Source: an uncultured Blautia sp. (GTDB lineage Bacteria; Bacillota; Clostridia; Lachnospirales; Lachnospiraceae). Taken from it: a stretch of 15,518 bases of DNA. The notes under the pieces are model-generated. The model was not told where the DNA came from, did no database searches, and saw nothing but the letters and a program-made list of their open reading frames with translations. Shown in pieces: positions 13,377 to 15,518 of this stretch. The position numbers were made by a program, and so were the translations under genes. Location: contig CALCDJ010000001.1 of assembly GCA_937900135.1 (NCBI GenBank), positions 1 through 15,518 of the forward strand, written 5' to 3'. Position 1 is the first letter of the stretch. Each line of letters begins with the position of its first letter.

Positions 13377-13395
13377 TTCTTTCTTTTGAAAAAGA

Positions 13396-14784
13396 TCAGC
13401 CTTGTCTTTGGGCTTCTGGTTTAGAAATACCAGCCAGCGCTTTTTTAAACTGGAAGAAAAATAAAATTGCTGTAAAGGTAACCGCAAGGGTATCTGCGAT
13501 TGGTTCGGCAAGATAAACGGCAAAGGTCTGATTGGTAGTAATGATCATTGGCATAAGGTAGATCAGTGGAATCAGAAGAACAAATTTCCTCATAACAGCA
13601 ACAGTAATAGATGCCTTGGCATTTCCAAGGGAAGTAAAGGTCATCTGGCAGGCCATTTGAATACCGAAAATAAACATAACACCCATATATACGCGCAGAG
13701 CATTCTGGGTAAAAGCCAGTAATGTGACATCTGCAGTAAATAAAGAAGCAAAAGCTCCCGGGAACAGCATTACACCTGCCCAAAGCAGGAGAGAATAAGA
13801 AAGGCTGCATTTTAAGAGAAGCTTATAAGTTGTTTTTACTCTGTTCACGTTGCGGGCGCCATAATTGTAACTGATAATAGGTTGAGCACCCTGTCCAAGG
13901 CCCTGAAGAGGAAGCATGGCAAACTGCATAACGCTGGTTAAAATTGTCATGGCTCCTACGGCAATATCACCGCCGTATTTTAAAAGGGAAGAATTAAAGC
14001 ATACAGAGATAACGCTTTCGCTTGCCTGCATAATAAAGGTTGCCAGACCAAGAGCCATGCTTGGTAAAATTATGTTTCGTTTTAATTTCATATAACGCGG
14101 TTTGAGCTGTAAAAGCGTTTTCTTTCCAAGGAGGAAGTGTAAAACCCAAATGCAGGAAAGCGCCTGAGAAAGGATTGTTGCAAGCGCTGCGCCGCGAACA
14201 CCCATATGAAATACAAAAATAAAAACAGGGTCAAGGACAATGTTTGCAACGGCGCCGATTAAAACGGAAAGCATACCGGTTTTGGCAAAGCCCTGAGCAG
14301 TGATAAAGGCATTCATTCCAAGGGTGAGCTGAACAAAAATTGTACCAAGAGAATAAATATTCATGTAGCTTACACCATATTCGATGGTATTTTCACTGGC
14401 TCCAAATGCCATGAGCAGATTGCGATTAAATAAAAATAAAATGGCTGTCAATATAAGAGAGACAATTATTTGCATGGAAAAACAGTTGCCAAGGGTGTTT
14501 TCCGCAGTTTCTTTGTCTCCGCGTCCCATAAAGATAGAAGCTCTTGGTGCTCCGCCATTGCTGACCAAAGCGGCAAACGCAGATACAATCATAATAAGCG
14601 GTATACATACTCCAACGCCAGTGAGGGCAAGAGCGCCATTTTCTGGGATATGGCCAATATAAATACGGTCTACAATATTGTAGAGCATATTGATTAGCTG
14701 TGCGGTTACAGTAGGTATGGCGAGTTTAAAAAGAAGTTTACCTACAGGCTCTGTGCCTAAGAAGTTTTTGTCATTGTTATTCAT
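13396..14784 (-). CDS. MepA-like MATE multidrug efflux pump
   Basis: The product has 462 residues, the full length of the family, with twelve expected helices. It opens with FLGTEPVGKLLFKLAIPTVT and the subfamily hallmark QLINMLYNIVDRIYIGHIP. Further marks are FAALVSNGGAPRASIFMGRG, GMNAFITAQGFAKTGML, the repeat-half start MQFAMLPLQGLGQGAQP and ISYNYGARNVNRVK. These agree with the MepA branch, which exports cationic drugs and dyes using ion gradients. AAAGG precedes the ATG. The gene lies 34 bp after a MarR-type regulator on the same strand, the same partnership as mepR-mepA, so it is most likely repressed by that protein until a toxic ligand appears. The identity as a MATE pump is certain; its substrates are inferred. 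Confidence 0.94.
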   Translation of the reverse strand: MNNNDKNFLGTEPVGKLLFKLAIPTVTAQLINMLYNIVDRIYIGHIPENGALALTGVGVCIPLIMIVSAFAALVSNGGAPRASIFMGRGDKETAENTLGNCFSMQIIVSLILTAILFLFNRNLLMAFGASENTIEYGVSYMNIYSLGTIFVQLTLGMNAFITAQGFAKTGMLSVLIGAVANIVLDPVFIFVFHMGVRGAALATILSQALSCIWVLHFLLGKKTLLQLKPRYMKLKRNIILPSMALGLATFIMQASESVISVCFNSSLLKYGGDIAVGAMTILTSVMQFAMLPLQGLGQGAQPIISYNYGARNVNRVKTTYKLLLKCSLSYSLLLWAGVMLFPGAFASLFTADVTLLAFTQNALRVYMGVMFIFGIQMACQMTFTSLGNAKASITVAVMRKFVLLIPLIYLMPMIITTNQTFAVYLAEPIADTLAVTFTAILFFFQFKKALAGISKPEAQRQG

Positions 14785-14800
14785 AGTACAAGATCCTTTC

Positions 14801-14839
14801 TAAATAATTTTTAAATCCCTATAAATAATTTTTAAATCC
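14801..14839. repeat. Tandem 21-bp duplication at the 3' end of the marR gene
   Basis: The 18-base string TAAATAATTTTTAAATCC occurs at 14801-14818 and again at 14822-14839, offset by 21 bp. In the coding direction it repeats the codons for the last six residues (GFKNYL), the first copy ending at the real stop TAG and the second lying in the gap before the MATE start. It looks like a recent slippage event. Confidence 0.85.
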
Positions 14840-15259
14840 TTGTTTTGCATTTTCTGCAATACGCGCATTGATTTTTTGGCAAAGAAGCAATTCTTCCTTT
14901 GTAAGACCGTCAAAAATCTGTTTTTCAAATTCGGCCTTGGCAGACTCGATTTCTTCTATAATAGGAATGGCAAGCTGAGTCAAAGAAAGATGTATCTTTC
15001 TGCGATCACTGCTGTCCTGCTGTCTTACAAGAAGCTGTTTCTGGATTAGAGATTCTACTCCCTGAGAAACATTCCCCTTGGGAAGCATGCGCATGTCACA
15101 GATTTCTTTCGCCGTATCTTTTCCGGGATTGTTATGGAGAAAACTGATGATTGTAATTTCGATATGGGAGAAGTGATAGTTCAATCTGATTTTTTCCATA
15201 TATAAATCATAAAGCTTGACAAGGGTGCGAGTGTAAACGAGAAGGTTTGTGTGCTCCAT
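14819..15259 (-). CDS. MarR-family transcriptional regulator of the adjacent MATE pump
   Basis: The start is put at the ATG ending at 15259, because AAAGGAGG lies 9 bases before it; the in-frame ATG seven codons upstream overlaps that site. The product has 146 residues, standard for MarR. It has a dimerisation helix (LVYTRTLVKLYDLYMEKIRL), then the winged helix-turn-helix: HIEITIISFLHNNPGKDTAK, MLPKGNVSQGVESLIQKQLL as the recognition region, and the wing RQQDSSDRRKIHLSLT with the family's DxRxxxLxLT pattern. C-terminal helices follow. MarR dimers repress efflux genes and leave DNA on binding aromatic or drug ligands. The palindromic sites at 15320-15340 and its position before a MepA-like pump make it very likely the local, self-controlling repressor. 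Confidence 0.94.
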   Translation of the reverse strand: MEHTNLLVYTRTLVKLYDLYMEKIRLNYHFSHIEITIISFLHNNPGKDTAKEICDMRMLPKGNVSQGVESLIQKQLLVRQQDSSDRRKIHLSLTQLAIPIIEEIESAKAEFEKQIFDGLTKEELLLCQKINARIAENAKQGFKNYL

Positions 15260-15319
15260 GTAAGAAAATCCTCCTTTCATAAAAAAAGTATGGCTGTTGT
15301 ATAATGGAATGACAAAATA

Positions 15320-15340
15320 GTTCTATTTAGAACAGTTCTA
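15320..15340 (-). promoter_or_regulatory. Probable MarR operator: three alternating half-sites
   Basis: On the + strand the order is GTTCTA (15320-15325), TAGAAC (15328-15333), GTTCTA (15335-15340). The first two form a palindrome with a 2-base centre; the last two form one with a 1-base centre. The cluster lies just downstream of the predicted start point (about 15344), so a bound dimer would block the marR-MATE transcript. Confidence 0.7.
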
Positions 15341-15350
15341 TTCAAAACTT

Positions 15351-15378
15351 ATTATAACAAGGAAAAGGAATCTGTCAA
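15351..15378 (-). promoter_or_regulatory. Promoter of the marR-MATE operon
   Basis: Read on the minus strand, TTGACA (15378-15373) and TATAAT (15356-15351) are both perfect consensus, 16 bp apart. Such a strong promoter fits an operon held down by a repressor. The leader to the marR ATG is about 85 bases. Confidence 0.88.
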
Positions 15379-15447
15379 GGAAAGAAAAAGGTCGAAAAGA
15401 GAGGTGGAAAGAAAAAATAAAAAAATTGAAAAAAATTGAAAAAAAGT

Positions 15448-15492
15448 GTTGACAGCTGAAGAGAAATGAGTTATATTAGTCTAGCTGTCAAC
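15448..15492 (+). promoter_or_regulatory. Consensus promoter framed by a perfect 10-bp inverted repeat, for a gene beyond the window
   Basis: TTGACA (15449-15454) and TATATT (15472-15477) are 17 bp apart. GTTGACAGCT (15448-15457) over the -35 is mirrored by AGCTGTCAAC (15483-15492) over the likely start point. An A-rich stretch with ATTGAAAAA repeats (about 15415-15446) lies upstream and could act as an UP element. A further small dyad GAGAA-TTGC-TTCTC (15494-15507) falls in the leader. The controlled gene and its regulator are outside the window. Confidence 0.75.
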
Positions 15493-15518
15493 GAGAATTG
15501 CTTCTCAAACAGAAACAA

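Noticed and set aside
15300..15305. TATAAT on the + strand upstream of marR
   Set aside because: No -35 is present at the right distance and no + strand gene follows within 200 bp.
1..15518. CRISPR arrays, tRNA or rRNA genes, complete insertion sequences or prophage genes
   Set aside because: No regularly spaced repeats, cloverleaf-like sequences, transposase genes or phage structural genes were seen on either strand.

Overview
The window looks like a chromosomal segment of a low-to-moderate G+C Gram-positive anaerobe, most likely a Lachnospiraceae-type gut Firmicute. The reasons are strong AGGAGG ribosome-binding sites, consensus sigma-A promoters, a textbook CIRCE element, a LytTR/GHKL two-component pair, a Tn916/Tn1549-like integrase remnant and a typical group II intron remnant. 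The species cannot be fixed from sequence reading alone.

Left end (1-1170) is mobile-element debris. The tail of an unrecognised gene is followed by a strong terminator. Directly after its T-run comes the 5' domain of a group II intron without any reverse transcriptase, then the middle of a tyrosine recombinase gene, then a short unrelated peptide tail, and another strong terminator. One open reading frame runs by chance through these three pieces.

1196-5500 is a + strand block. It holds a MerR-family regulator whose promoter has a perfect palindrome inside a 19-bp spacer, a YmdB-like macrodomain (O-acetyl-ADP-ribose deacetylase type) protein, a YgjP/DUF45-type HExxH metallopeptidase overlapping it by 4 bp, a small class I methyltransferase, and a MATE efflux pump with its own promoter and terminator.

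5500-11674 is a six-gene + strand module: a large lipoprotein, two polytopic membrane proteins, an ABC ATPase, a LytTR response regulator and a GHKL (AgrC-like) sensor kinase, with an extended -10 promoter before the regulator pair and a possible 33-codon gene at the front. It reads as a self-regulated ABC-2-type export or envelope-defence system. It is the part of the window whose job is least known. Similar ~25-bp imperfect sequences start at the stop codons just outside both ends of the module.

11700-13376 is a heat-shock operon: a perfect CIRCE over a consensus promoter, hsp20, a hairpin terminator, then a zinc-finger-less DnaJ (CbpA-like). A bidirectional terminator separates it from the last block on the minus strand. 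That block is a MarR regulator and a MepA-like MATE pump, with a consensus promoter and a three-half-site operator. The right edge carries a consensus + strand promoter framed by a perfect 10-bp inverted repeat, driving a gene that lies beyond the window.
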